A stretch of DNA of 63,848 bases from Candidatus Parepulonipiscium sp. PG-Nuni2H_MBin01 (GTDB lineage: Bacteria > Bacillota > Clostridia > Lachnospirales > Cellulosilyticaceae), in assembly GCA_001994995.1 (NCBI GenBank), contig MDJM01000035.1:1-63848 (forward strand), given 5' to 3'. Every line of letters starts with the position of its first letter. The first letter of the stretch is position 1. The notes under the pieces are model-generated. The model was not told the DNA's origin, ran no database searches, and saw only the letters and a program-made list of their open reading frames with translations. The position numbers and the translations under genes were made by a program. This document shows positions 1-7,807 of this stretch, piece after piece.

Positions 1-8
1 CCGCTTTT

Positions 9-92
9 GCCCGAGTGGCGGAACTGGCAGACGCACAGGACTTAAAATCCTGCGGGATAACACTCGTACCGGTTCGATTCCGGTCTCGGGCA
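9..92 (+). tRNA. tRNA-Leu (anticodon UAA)
   Basis: A seven-base-pair acceptor stem (9-15 with 85-91) closes a cloverleaf. The anticodon stem 36-40/48-52 encloses a seven-base loop, with anticodon TAA at 43-45. A long variable arm precedes the TTCGATTCC T-loop, as expected for a leucine tRNA. The discriminator base is A92; CCA is not encoded. Eighty-four nucleotides is normal for the family. A bidirectional hairpin follows directly. Confidence 0.97.
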
Positions 93-93
93 T

Positions 94-135
94 AAAAAAG
101 GTTAAGTCTTCTTTATAGAAGATTTAACCTTTTTT
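94..135. terminator. Bidirectional hairpin terminator after tRNA-Leu
   Basis: Arms 94-111 and 118-135 pair almost perfectly around a six-base loop. The hairpin has an A-run on one side and a T-run on the other, so it can end both the tRNA transcript and the convergent amidase-like gene, whose stop codon lies inside it. Confidence 0.85.
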
Positions 136-627
136 ATTTAATTTATAAATGCGGAACATTCTAAGATTAAATTCTACTAGACGCATATCAATTGTATTCT
201 CTTCATGAGAAGCACATATAATATGTTCACCTTCTCTTCTTATTACAATAATACAATTTGTAATCTTATTATGATTAAATAGTGTAATAGGATCACCAGG
301 TTCAATTAAATCCAATACTTTAGGCCTTTTTACATCTTTAACAGTGAATGTAAAATGTTCCCCTGCACTACTAGACCAATATTTATAAAAATAATCAGCA
401 CAATACCAAGTTGGAGAAATTAAATCTTCATTATATTGATTTTTACTAAGACAATACCAATTTAATAAAGGGTCTTTATTGGCATTATGTTGCATAGGTA
501 ATCCTCCTGCAAATAAGCATTGAGAAACAAAATTAGTAGAATCTAAGTCCCCATAATTAGGATATATGTTATTATATTCTTTGTAATACATTAAGGCATA
601 GGAGATAGCATCAATAGCGTCATACAT
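124..627 (-). CDS. Amidase_6-like protein with substituted nucleophile position
   Basis: The 167-residue product carries the block STNFVSQCLFAGG near residues 30-42. This resembles the Amidase_6 family (CHAP/NlpC-like putative cell-wall or peptide amidases), where the block normally reads DCTNFVSQ. The presumed nucleophile cysteine is here serine 30 (codon TCT). The downstream SHEEN stretch is where the family's histidine is expected. There is no clear signal peptide. I start at the ATG at 625-627 because AAGGAG lies eight bases upstream; the in-frame GTG at 634-636 overlaps that site. The gene is alone, convergent with the tRNA. It may be inactive, or use Cys38 or Ser30 instead. The family call is fairly secure; activity is unknown. 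Confidence 0.7.
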   Translation of the reverse strand: MYDAIDAISYALMYYKEYNNIYPNYGDLDSTNFVSQCLFAGGLPMQHNANKDPLLNWYCLSKNQYNEDLISPTWYCADYFYKYWSSSAGEHFTFTVKDVKRPKVLDLIEPGDPITLFNHNKITNCIIVIRREGEHIICASHEENTIDMRLVEFNLRMFRIYKLNKKG

Positions 628-976
628 ACGAATCACTCCTTTATATTATACAAGTATAGTATATTGTATGTCCAATAAGATTAAAGAGTGAGTGAACCTA
701 TACTAAATATTTAAAATTATTTCAACTTAATATGTATAAATTTTACTAATTATCTAACCCCCTCCAATTTACCTACCACAATCTATCCTAAAATTTGTTG
801 CAAATGTACCGTATACCAAATTGGAAAATTAATGTATAATATGTGTATGTATTTAAAACTTTGTTTTAATGAAACTAATGATAAAGCAAATTTTAGTTAA
901 CAATTACTGATGCTAAACGTATACAATTGTGAGAGATTATACACAATTGATTATCTATTTAGAAGGAGGAATGCAG
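628..976. other. Intergenic region between divergent genes
   Basis: AT-rich spacer between the amidase-like gene and the DUF4190-like gene. A TATAAT box is seen at 835-840 without a convincing -35 element. An 8-bp inverted repeat, CAATTGTG at 924-931 and CACAATTG at 942-949, sits just before the Shine-Dalgarno site at 963-969 and could be a leader hairpin or an operator. No small ORF with a ribosome binding site is seen. Confidence 0.4.
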
Positions 977-1318
977 ATGGATGAGTGGATGGATTGCACT
1001 ATTGGCGAATACTTAATCGATGATGATGATACTAATAATAGTACTGATATGATGCCGCACTTAACAACTTCCTACAAAAGGAATTCCAACGCATGGATTT
1101 CTTTAGCACTTGGAATAATATCATCATTGGCGTGGATAATACCTATTTTAGGGCTACCTATTACGTTAGTAGGAAGTGTACTTGGGGGTATAGGTACTAA
1201 TAATAAACGTGATAGAGGAGTAGCAGTTATAGGGTGTTCAATGAATTTAGTATTTTTAATAGTAACGGGATTAAAGGTTATACACAGTTCTAATAAACGT
1301 ATTAAGCTTGGAGATTGA
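977..1318 (+). CDS. Small two-helix membrane protein, DUF4190-like
   Basis: A 113-residue protein with an acidic N-terminus (residues 1-30, run of Asp). A long hydrophobic region follows at about 38-72 (ISLALGIISSLAWIIPILG), then a short basic loop NNKRDRG and a second hydrophobic segment at about 80-100. This layout (hydrophobic hairpin, glycine-rich turn, RG-x-A start of the second helix) resembles DUF4190 membrane proteins of unknown function. AAGGAGG at 963-969 is seven bases before the ATG at 977, so I prefer it to the ATG at 971 or the GTG at 929. It is a single gene with its own terminator. Confidence 0.7.
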   Translation: MDEWMDCTIGEYLIDDDDTNNSTDMMPHLTTSYKRNSNAWISLALGIISSLAWIIPILGLPITLVGSVLGGIGTNNKRDRGVAVIGCSMNLVFLIVTGLKVIHSSNKRIKLGD

Positions 1319-1344
1319 GGTTATACATTAGTATAGCCTTTTTT
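1319..1344 (+). terminator. Rho-independent terminator
   Basis: GGTTATAC and GTATAGCC pair with one G-T wobble around an ATTA loop, followed by six T. It starts immediately after the DUF4190-like stop codon. Confidence 0.8.
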
Positions 1345-1415
1345 GTCGTATTCTTCACCATAGTGCGATAGGATGCATATTATATATATTGACAAAGCAT
1401 TTTTAAGGTGATTAT

Positions 1416-1754
1416 ATGTATAAAAGTGTTATCATAATTAATAATGAGTCTTTAGGATATGGAGATAGCGGAGTAGGTAATACTCTTTTAGGCGTGTTTT
1501 TAAGGAAAGTAGTGGCTAATCCAGTTAAACCCGATGCCATAGTATTTTACAATTCAGGAGTAAGAGTTCTTGCGAAAAATTCTCCGTTTTTAGACATGCT
1601 AGAAGCATTAGAGTATTATGGGGTTGAATTGATAGCATGTGGTACTTGTGTGTATAAGATTTGCGGCCAAAGTTCTTTAACTGCTGGTAGAATTAGTAAT
1701 ATGGAAGAAATTGCGCAAATACTATTACAAGCTCAAAAAGTAATAACATTATAA
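1416..1754 (+). CDS. DsrE-like protein corresponding to the C-terminal half of YedF
   Basis: The 112-residue product matches the DsrE-like half of YedF, the sulfurtransferase-like protein linked to selenium metabolism. Matching parts are the GYGDSGVGNTLLGVFLRK opening, FYNSGVRVL, the cysteine pair in IACGTCVYK (about residues 75-80), and the closing ISNMEEIAQILLQAQKVI. Family members are usually about 200 residues, with an N-terminal TusA/SirA domain that is absent here; no such ORF lies just upstream. The ATG follows AAGGTGA with normal spacing. No selenium genes are nearby, so the role is inferred only from the family. A terminator follows directly. Confidence 0.75.
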   Translation: MYKSVIIINNESLGYGDSGVGNTLLGVFLRKVVANPVKPDAIVFYNSGVRVLAKNSPFLDMLEALEYYGVELIACGTCVYKICGQSSLTAGRISNMEEIAQILLQAQKVITL

Positions 1755-1759
1755 GAGGA

Positions 1760-1794
1760 AAAATTGCTGGTAGATTATACTAGCAATTTTTTTT
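1760..1794 (+). terminator. Rho-independent terminator
   Basis: AAAATTGCTGGTA (1760-1772) pairs with TACTAGCAATTTT (1778-1790) with one internal mismatch, followed by a run of T. It ends the YedF-like gene before murB. Confidence 0.85.
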
Positions 1795-1879
1795 GCATGT
1801 GGTATAATAATAAAAATGAATTAAACAACCATTCTGAGTATAGTATAATAGTAAATAAAGTAAATTTAAGGAGTGTATT

Positions 1880-2791
1880 ATGGATAATAAAATAGATTTG
1901 ATTAATTTAATATTAGAGCATACAACTGATGTTAAGGTGGATGAACCATTAAGTAAACATACATCGTTTAGAATAGGAGGAGAGGCACAAATTTTTGTAA
2001 CTCCTACTAGCATTGAATCGTTGCAAGCTATTATAGATATTTGCCTTAAAAACAATGTGGAGTATTATGTCCTTGGAAATGGCAGTAACGTATTAGTTAG
2101 TGATAAAGGCTTTGATGGCGTAATAGTATCTATTTATAAAAACTTAAGTGATATCATAGTAAGTGAGAATAAAATTACTGCGCAAGCTGGCGCTTTATTA
2201 TCAAAAATTGCTAAGCAGGCAGAAGAAGCAAGTCTTGGTGGATTTGAATTCGCTCATGGAATACCAGGCACATTAGGCGGAGCTATTACAATGAATGCTG
2301 GTGCTTACGATGGAGAGATAAAAGATGTTTTAGAAAGTGTAGTGGTATTAACTATTGATGGGCAAATTAAAAAGTTATTAGCTGCGGAGCTGGAACTTGG
2401 TTATAGGACAAGTAAAATTCCAGACGAAAAATATATAGTTTTGGAAGCCACTATAAGTCTAACTAATAAACCACAGAGCGAGATTAGTGAGAAAATGAAA
2501 GATTTTGCTAGTCGCCGACGTGATAAACAACCACTTAACTATCCAAGTGCAGGTAGTACTTTTAAACGACCACCTGGACATTTTGCAGGAAAATTAATTA
2601 TGGATAGTGGATTTGCTGGTTATACTGTAGGCGGTGCTCAAGTCTCTAGTAAGCATTGTGGGTTTGTGATAAATGTTGGAAATGCTACTTGTGAAGATGT
2701 ACTAAATTTGATTGAACAAGTACAGAAAAAAGTCTGGCAAGATTACCAAGTTCAATTGCAACCTGAGATTAAGTTAATTGGAGTAAAGTGA
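1880..2791 (+). CDS. murB: UDP-N-acetylenolpyruvoylglucosamine reductase MurB
   Basis: This FAD enzyme reduces UDP-GlcNAc-enolpyruvate with NADPH to UDP-MurNAc, the second committed step of peptidoglycan precursor synthesis in the cytosol. The 303 residues are the normal length for the short (type II) MurB. Visible motifs are the FAD-binding LGNGSNVLV and GIPGTLGGAITMNAGAY, the YRTSKI segment, the catalytic-serine region YPSAGSTFKRP, and the C-terminal GFVINVGNAT. AAGGAG lies six bases before the ATG. It is followed after 86 bases by rapZ, and murB-rapZ adjacency is common in Firmicutes. Confidence 0.97.
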   Translation: MDNKIDLINLILEHTTDVKVDEPLSKHTSFRIGGEAQIFVTPTSIESLQAIIDICLKNNVEYYVLGNGSNVLVSDKGFDGVIVSIYKNLSDIIVSENKITAQAGALLSKIAKQAEEASLGGFEFAHGIPGTLGGAITMNAGAYDGEIKDVLESVVVLTIDGQIKKLLAAELELGYRTSKIPDEKYIVLEATISLTNKPQSEISEKMKDFASRRRDKQPLNYPSAGSTFKRPPGHFAGKLIMDSGFAGYTVGGAQVSSKHCGFVINVGNATCEDVLNLIEQVQKKVWQDYQVQLQPEIKLIGVK

Positions 2792-2877
2792 GGAATTTTT
2801 TGGAGTTGCATAAATATACTTAAAGAGTGATAAAATATCCTTGAGGTTATTAAAATTTTACGTTTAGGGGGAGTTCG

Positions 2878-3750
2878 ATGGAATTTATTATAGTAACAGG
2901 AATGTCGGGCGCGGGAAAAACTACAGCTATTAAATTTTTTGAAGATATAGGGTACTACTGTATAGATAATTTGCCGCCTGCATTACTGCTTAATTTTATA
3001 GAGCTTATACAAGATAAACAACATAGTTATAAAAAGATGGTGCTGGGAATAGATATTCGTGGTGGAATTTTGTTTGAAGATCTATTTATGAGTTTAGATG
3101 TACTGAAAAGTAAAGAATTTCTTTATAAAATTATATTTTTTGATTGCCAAGATGTAGAGCTGATTAAAAGATTTAAAGAAACTAGGAGACTCCACCCTTT
3201 GGCCAGAAACGAAAGAATACATGAAGGTGTTATAAGAGAACGAAAGATATTAGCTGAAGTTAAGGCTAAAGCAGATTATATTATGGACACTACACATATA
3301 TTACCCAAGGATACAAAGGAAATTTTATTTAATATTTTTGAAACTGACACGGAATTTAAGAATTTAATGATAACTATCTTAGTATTTGGATTTAAATACG
3401 GTATACCAATAGACGCTGATTTAGTTTTCGATGTAAGATTTATGCCTAATCCTTATTATATAGCAGAGCTTAGACCCCATACAGGGCATGATATTGCTGT
3501 TAAAGATTATGTTATGCAGTCTGATACTACTAGTGAATTTTTAATTAAACTTAAGGATATGATAAGTTTTTTAGTACCACTTTATACTAAAGAGGGTAAA
3601 AATCAATTAGTTATAGGTATTGGGTGTACGGGAGGTAAGCATAGATCAGTGGTTGTAGCAAATGAATTAGAAAACCATTTAAAGGCGAATAAATATATAG
3701 TTAAAGTAGAATACCGTGATATAGATAAAGATACTAAACGAGGTAAATAG
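2878..3750 (+). CDS. rapZ: RapZ/YvcJ nucleotide-binding protein
   Basis: A P-loop protein of 290 residues with Walker A GMSGAGKT at residues 8-15. The family C-terminal signature is present as FDVRFMPNPYY and GIGCTGGKHRSVVVA. In enterobacteria RapZ is an RNase adaptor sensing glucosamine-6-phosphate; in Bacillus YvcJ binds and hydrolyses nucleotides and affects competence, so the exact role here is open. The stop codon is separated by one base from whiA. The gene usually found between them in Firmicutes, yvcK, is missing. Confidence 0.95.
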   Translation: MEFIIVTGMSGAGKTTAIKFFEDIGYYCIDNLPPALLLNFIELIQDKQHSYKKMVLGIDIRGGILFEDLFMSLDVLKSKEFLYKIIFFDCQDVELIKRFKETRRLHPLARNERIHEGVIRERKILAEVKAKADYIMDTTHILPKDTKEILFNIFETDTEFKNLMITILVFGFKYGIPIDADLVFDVRFMPNPYYIAELRPHTGHDIAVKDYVMQSDTTSEFLIKLKDMISFLVPLYTKEGKNQLVIGIGCTGGKHRSVVVANELENHLKANKYIVKVEYRDIDKDTKRGK

Positions 3751-3751
3751 G

Positions 3752-4597
3752 ATGTCATTTTCTTCAAAAATAAAAGGTGAATTAGTTGGGCAGAATCAAA
3801 ATTGCTTACATGAATTAGCCGGGTTTGTGGCAGTTTCAGTAAATTTTAATGTAACTGCTAAATTGTGTGTGGAAAACGAGAATTTTGCAAAAAAATATTT
3901 TACAATTTTAGAGAAAACTTTTAATATTAAACCCATAGTAACTTCGAGTAAAACTATATTTCTTTTAAATCCAGAAATAACAGAAATATTAAGTGAAACT
4001 ATATGTGAAAAAAGAGCTTATCTTAGAGGTGCATTTTTAGGAGGAGGCTCTGTAAGTAATCCTGAAAAAGCTTATCACTTAGAATTTGTGACTCCAACTG
4101 AACAAGTGGCAAGTTATATCCAGCATCTCATAAAAGAAATAGGACTTGATTCTAATGTAGAGCTTGAGGCAAAAATTGTTAGAAGAAAAAATGATTATGT
4201 GGTATACTTAAAAGAAGGTTCACAAATTGTAGACTTATTAAATATTATTGGTGCACATATAGCTCTAATGGAGCTTGAAAATATAAGGATAGTAAAAGAA
4301 TTACGAAATAATGTTAATCGGATAGTGAATTGTGAATTAGCTAATCTATCTAAAACAGTATCTGCTTCGGTAAGGCAAGTTGAGGATATTGAATATTTGC
4401 AAGAAACTATTGGTCTGTCTTCACTACCTCCACATTTAGAAGTAGTAGCTAGACAACGGTTATTACATGAGTTAGCAACCTTAAAAGAGCTTGGACAGAA
4501 GCTGAATCCACCGGTGGGTAAATCGGGCATTAATCATCGGTTAAAAAAAATAAGTGAGATTGCCTTGCAAGTTAGACAGGAAAGAGGAGGATTTTAA
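3752..4597 (+). CDS. whiA: WhiA-family DNA-binding protein
   Basis: A 281-residue homologue of WhiA (YvcL). The N-terminal half is a LAGLIDADG-like fold without nuclease function, with YLRGAFLGGGSVSNPEKAYHLEF at about residues 88-110. The C-terminal half is a helix-turn-helix region containing ANLSKTVSASVRQVEDI and the family ending GKSGINHRLKKISEIA. In Streptomyces WhiA controls sporulation septation; in Bacillus it affects cell division and metabolism. It is slightly shorter than usual (about 310). The ATG is one base after rapZ and the stop is one base before the crh-like start, so all three are probably one transcript. Confidence 0.95.
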   Translation: MSFSSKIKGELVGQNQNCLHELAGFVAVSVNFNVTAKLCVENENFAKKYFTILEKTFNIKPIVTSSKTIFLLNPEITEILSETICEKRAYLRGAFLGGGSVSNPEKAYHLEFVTPTEQVASYIQHLIKEIGLDSNVELEAKIVRRKNDYVVYLKEGSQIVDLLNIIGAHIALMELENIRIVKELRNNVNRIVNCELANLSKTVSASVRQVEDIEYLQETIGLSSLPPHLEVVARQRLLHELATLKELGQKLNPPVGKSGINHRLKKISEIALQVRQERGGF

Positions 4598-4598
4598 A

Positions 4599-4874
4599 AT
4601 GGTTAAAGAAATAGTGACATTACAATTTAAAAATGGATTGGAGGCACGACCAGCTGCTTTATTTGTACAGCTAGCAAGTAAGTATCAGAGTAATATTTTT
4701 ATTAATGTAATGGAAAAAAAGGTGAATGCCAAAAGTATTATGGGTATGATGTCTTTAGGTACTATTAAGGGGGCTACTCTAGAGTTACAAGTGGATGGCA
4801 ATGATGAAGCTGAAGCTACTAAGGCTCTTGTGGATTTTTTATCATTAGAAGAAGTTACAAAAGCTTCTATATAA
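4599..4874 (+). CDS. crh: Crh-like HPr paralogue (no His15)
   Basis: A 91-residue HPr-fold protein. The phosphotransfer histidine at position 15 is glutamate (GLEARPAAL), while the regulatory serine 46 is intact in KSIMGMMSLGT. In Bacillus Crh, position 15 is glutamine and the protein cannot act in the PTS; Ser46 phosphorylated by HPrK lets it act with CcpA in carbon catabolite repression. The same use is inferred here. The start at 4599 is chosen because AGAGGAGG at 4583-4590 is eight bases upstream; an upstream in-frame start would lie inside whiA. No ptsI or hprK is in the window. An imperfect hairpin with a T-run follows around 4885-4920. Confidence 0.9.
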   Translation: MVKEIVTLQFKNGLEARPAALFVQLASKYQSNIFINVMEKKVNAKSIMGMMSLGTIKGATLELQVDGNDEAEATKALVDFLSLEEVTKASI

Positions 4875-4930
4875 ATTTAGGATAAAAAGGCACGGATTGT
4901 AAAAATTCGGTCTTTTTATTCTTGCTTTTG

Positions 4931-4958
4931 TTTAAAGTTAATATATTTTGGGTATAAT
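4931..4958 (+). promoter_or_regulatory. Possible sigma-A promoter of queA
   Basis: TTTAAA (4931-4936) and TATAAT (4953-4958) are separated by 16 bases and lie 35 bases before the queA start. The -35 box is only a partial match. Confidence 0.45.
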
Positions 4959-4992
4959 TTTGACATAAGAATATGGACAGGTTGGAATACAG

Positions 4993-6015
4993 ATGCAAAC
5001 ATCAGATTTTTATTTTGAATTACCTGAGCAGTTGATTGCTCAGATACCCTTACAAGAAAGGTCTTCATCTAGACTTATGGTATTAGATAAGAATAGTGGA
5101 GAAATTAGACATGACCACTTCTATAATATTATTGAATATTTAGAAAAGGGGGATTGTTTAGTACTAAATGATACTAGGGTTATGCCAGCTAGATTATTTG
5201 GGAATAGAGAAAATACTGCTGGTAAAGTAGAATTTTTATTACTTACTAGGATTGAGGAGAAAGTATGGGAAGTTTTAGTAAAGCCTGGTAAGAAAGCAAG
5301 AATAGGTGAGAAGATTATATTCGCAGATATATTAAGTGCCACTGTGATAGATTTAATTGAGGATGGAAAGAGATTAGTTAAGTTTGAGTATGAAGGAATT
5401 TTTGAGCAGGTATTAGATAAATTAGGAGAGATGCCTTTACCACCTTATATAACGGAAAAGTTAGATGATAAAGAACGGTATCAAACTGTGTATTCTAAGC
5501 ATACTGGTAGTGCGGCCGCTCCAACTGCAGGACTTCATTTTACTAAGGAGCTTTTAAATAAAGTTAAATCTAAAGGTATAGATATTGCCTATGTTACTTT
5601 ACATGTGGGGCTTGGAACGTTTAGACCTGTAAAAGTTGAAAATATATTTGAACATGATATGCATGCAGAATTTTATATGATTGATGATGAGAATGCTCGA
5701 ATTATTAATAAGTGTAAAGATAATGGTGGTAAGGTGATATGTGTTGGTACAACCAGTTGTCGTACTATTGAGTCTATTGCGGATGAGGAAGGCAGGATTG
5801 TAGCTAAAAGTGGGTGGACAAATATTTTCATATATCCTACTTATAAGTTTAAGTGTGTGGATAATCTAATAACTAATTTTCATTTACCTGAGTCTACTTT
5901 AATAATGTTAGTAAGTGCTTTAGCTGGGAAACATAATGTATTGGAAGCTTATGATATAGCTGTAAATGAACAATATAGATTTTTTAGTTTTGGCGACGCA
6001 ATGTTTATTAGATAG
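4993..6015 (+). CDS. queA: S-adenosylmethionine:tRNA ribosyltransferase-isomerase QueA
   Basis: QueA transfers and isomerises the ribosyl group of AdoMet onto preQ1-modified tRNA, giving epoxyqueuosine at wobble position 34. The 340-residue length is standard. Family blocks include the N-terminal [24 protein letters not shown], the [13 protein letters not shown] block, the PTAGLHFT segment, [11 protein letters not shown] and the C-terminal [19 protein letters not shown]. The gene is followed by a terminator, so it is not in the queA-tgt-yajC operon common in other bacteria, and tgt is not in the window. The Shine-Dalgarno site is weak (AGGTTGGA). Confidence 0.97.
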   Translation: MQTSDFYFELPEQLIAQIPLQERSSSRLMVLDKNSGEIRHDHFYNIIEYLEKGDCLVLNDTRVMPARLFGNRENTAGKVEFLLLTRIEEKVWEVLVKPGKKARIGEKIIFADILSATVIDLIEDGKRLVKFEYEGIFEQVLDKLGEMPLPPYITEKLDDKERYQTVYSKHTGSAAAPTAGLHFTKELLNKVKSKGIDIAYVTLHVGLGTFRPVKVENIFEHDMHAEFYMIDDENARIINKCKDNGGKVICVGTTSCRTIESIADEEGRIVAKSGWTNIFIYPTYKFKCVDNLITNFHLPESTLIMLVSALAGKHNVLEAYDIAVNEQYRFFSFGDAMFIR

Positions 6016-6016
6016 A

Positions 6017-6045
6017 AACCTCCTATTAATAGGGGGTTATTTTTG
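6017..6045 (+). terminator. Rho-independent terminator of queA
   Basis: AACCTCCTAT pairs with ATAGGGGGTT with one wobble around a two-base loop, followed by ATTTTT. It lies in the 44 bases before the next gene. Confidence 0.75.
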
Positions 6046-6059
6046 AAAGGAGATTTGAT

Positions 6060-7520
6060 ATGAGAGATAAAGCTTTAGAAAAAGCATTATTGTTAACTAG
6101 AAATGGTACTACTCAACAATTAACTGATTTTATCACAGCCCAATCTTGGGAATGGAGAAGGAAGGTTGCTACTCTTGATCATAAGTCTTTATTAAATGTA
6201 TTAGCATATGATAGGGTAGTTAGAGTGAGACGAGAAGTTGCAAGGCATAAGTATAAGGATTTGCTTAATATTTTAGTATTTGATAAGGCTTCTAAAGTAA
6301 GAGGGATAGTAGCCACTCATAATTATAAAGATTTACTCAGTAGACTTGTACATGACCCTGATTTTTTAGTACGAGCAACAGTTGCTAAACATGGTTATAA
6401 GGAGCATCTTGATATTTTAGTACATGATACACATCCTATTCCAAGAGGCGCTGTAGCTGAGCATAATCTTGATTGTTACATAAATAAGTTATTGCATGAC
6501 CCTGATGCATATGTTAGAGCTGTAGTTGCTCAACAAAATGATAAAGAATTGTTAGATAAGATGTTAAGTGATAAGAGTCCTATAGTTAGGGAAACCATTG
6601 CTAAACATGGCCATTTAGACCATCTTAATAGGTTAGTTTATGATGAGAATGCAGACGTAAAAGTAGCTGTGGCTGAGCATGGTCATTTAGAGCATTTAAA
6701 TAAATTAGTTTATGACACCAGCCCGCACGTTAAAGCAACTGTGGCTAGTAAGGGGCATTTGGAGCATTTAAATATGTTAGTGAAGGAGTCTCATCCTGCA
6801 ATAAAAGTAGCGGTTGCAAGTCATGGCTATTTAGAGCATCTTGATGTTTTAATAAATAATTCTACTGCTCCTGATGAGTACTTAGTGAGAGCTGAGATTG
6901 CTAAACATGGTCATATACCTTATGCTAAACGATTAATTAATGACCCTGAACCTGCTGTAAGAGCTGGTGTAGCGCATACGAATTGTAAAGAGTTATTAGA
7001 CCGCCTAGCAAAAGATGCTGAATCTATCGTACGGGAGCAAGTTGCTAAACATGATTACCCTGACTTGTTAGCGAAACTTTCGCGCGATAAAAGTGTTGAT
7101 GTAAGATTTAATGTTGCTGCTCATAACCATAAAGATTTATTGGTTAAATTAAGTGAGGATACGGACCCAGATGTTAGAGCTATGGTAGCTACACATAATC
7201 ATAAGGACCTTTTAGAGCAGTTAATAGATGATGAAGATGTATATGTACGTGCTCAAGTTGCTAATCATAAATATGAAGATTTATTAGCTAAATTGGTAAA
7301 AGACCCTGAACCTATGGTGCGAAAAAACGTAGCAAAGCATGGGTATTTGAATTTCTTAGAGATTTTAAAAAAGGATAAAAATGAAGAGGTACGTGCAGAG
7401 GCAGAGAAAGATATTCTAGATAAGATGAATAACACACATAGTGAAAGCCATATTCAGAATTTAAATTATAATTTTGTGAGATATCTACTAACTGGAGAAG
7501 GTAAAGACGATGATTATTAA
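6060..7520 (+). CDS. LRV/HEAT-like alpha-solenoid repeat protein
   Basis: The 486-residue product is almost entirely 24-residue repeats, about 17 in register, with the pattern VRxxVAxHxxxxLLxxLxxDxxxx. One repeat near the middle has a four-residue insertion (NNSTAPDEYL). Period and pattern match the leucine-rich repeat variant (LRV) family, an alpha/3-10 solenoid, and are close to HEAT repeats. The A. vinelandii prototype carries an N-terminal Fe-S cluster; no cysteine cluster is seen here. There is no signal peptide, so a cytoplasmic scaffold or protein-binding role is likely but unproven. AAAGGAG precedes the ATG. It stands between two terminators and is probably monocistronic. Confidence 0.75.
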   Translation: MRDKALEKALLLTRNGTTQQLTDFITAQSWEWRRKVATLDHKSLLNVLAYDRVVRVRREVARHKYKDLLNILVFDKASKVRGIVATHNYKDLLSRLVHDPDFLVRATVAKHGYKEHLDILVHDTHPIPRGAVAEHNLDCYINKLLHDPDAYVRAVVAQQNDKELLDKMLSDKSPIVRETIAKHGHLDHLNRLVYDENADVKVAVAEHGHLEHLNKLVYDTSPHVKATVASKGHLEHLNMLVKESHPAIKVAVASHGYLEHLDVLINNSTAPDEYLVRAEIAKHGHIPYAKRLINDPEPAVRAGVAHTNCKELLDRLAKDAESIVREQVAKHDYPDLLAKLSRDKSVDVRFNVAAHNHKDLLVKLSEDTDPDVRAMVATHNHKDLLEQLIDDEDVYVRAQVANHKYEDLLAKLVKDPEPMVRKNVAKHGYLNFLEILKKDKNEEVRAEAEKDILDKMNNTHSESHIQNLNYNFVRYLLTGEGKDDDY

Positions 7521-7549
7521 GACGTTCAACTAAAGAGCGTCTTTTTTTT
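7519..7549 (+). terminator. Rho-independent terminator
   Basis: AAGACGTTC pairs with GAGCGTCTT (one wobble) and is followed by a run of T; it begins at the stop codon of the repeat protein. The following spacer up to 7807 shows no further structure that I can support, and no c-di-GMP riboswitch. Confidence 0.85.
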
Positions 7550-7807
7550 AGTAAAATTATGATAATTTTATTTAAATATTAGGTAAAATTTTTCCATAAA
7601 TTTTAGTGCAATTTTACCACTTGAAAAATATAATAATTATAGGTATTTAGTAGCAAAAGATTTAGAGTTAATACTGTAGTATTTTTATATGAAAAGGTTG
7701 AAATTATTCAGAATTATTGGCTTAAATATATCGTTATATTACACTTGCTTTGCTCTACATTAAAATTAGTTTGTATCAAGTTAATCTTTATCAAAGGAGA
7801 GGGTAGT

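Noticed and set aside
1385..1415. TTGACA at about 1390 as a promoter for the YedF-like gene
   Set aside because: It is only about 20 bases before the ribosome binding site, leaving no room for a -10 box and a start point.
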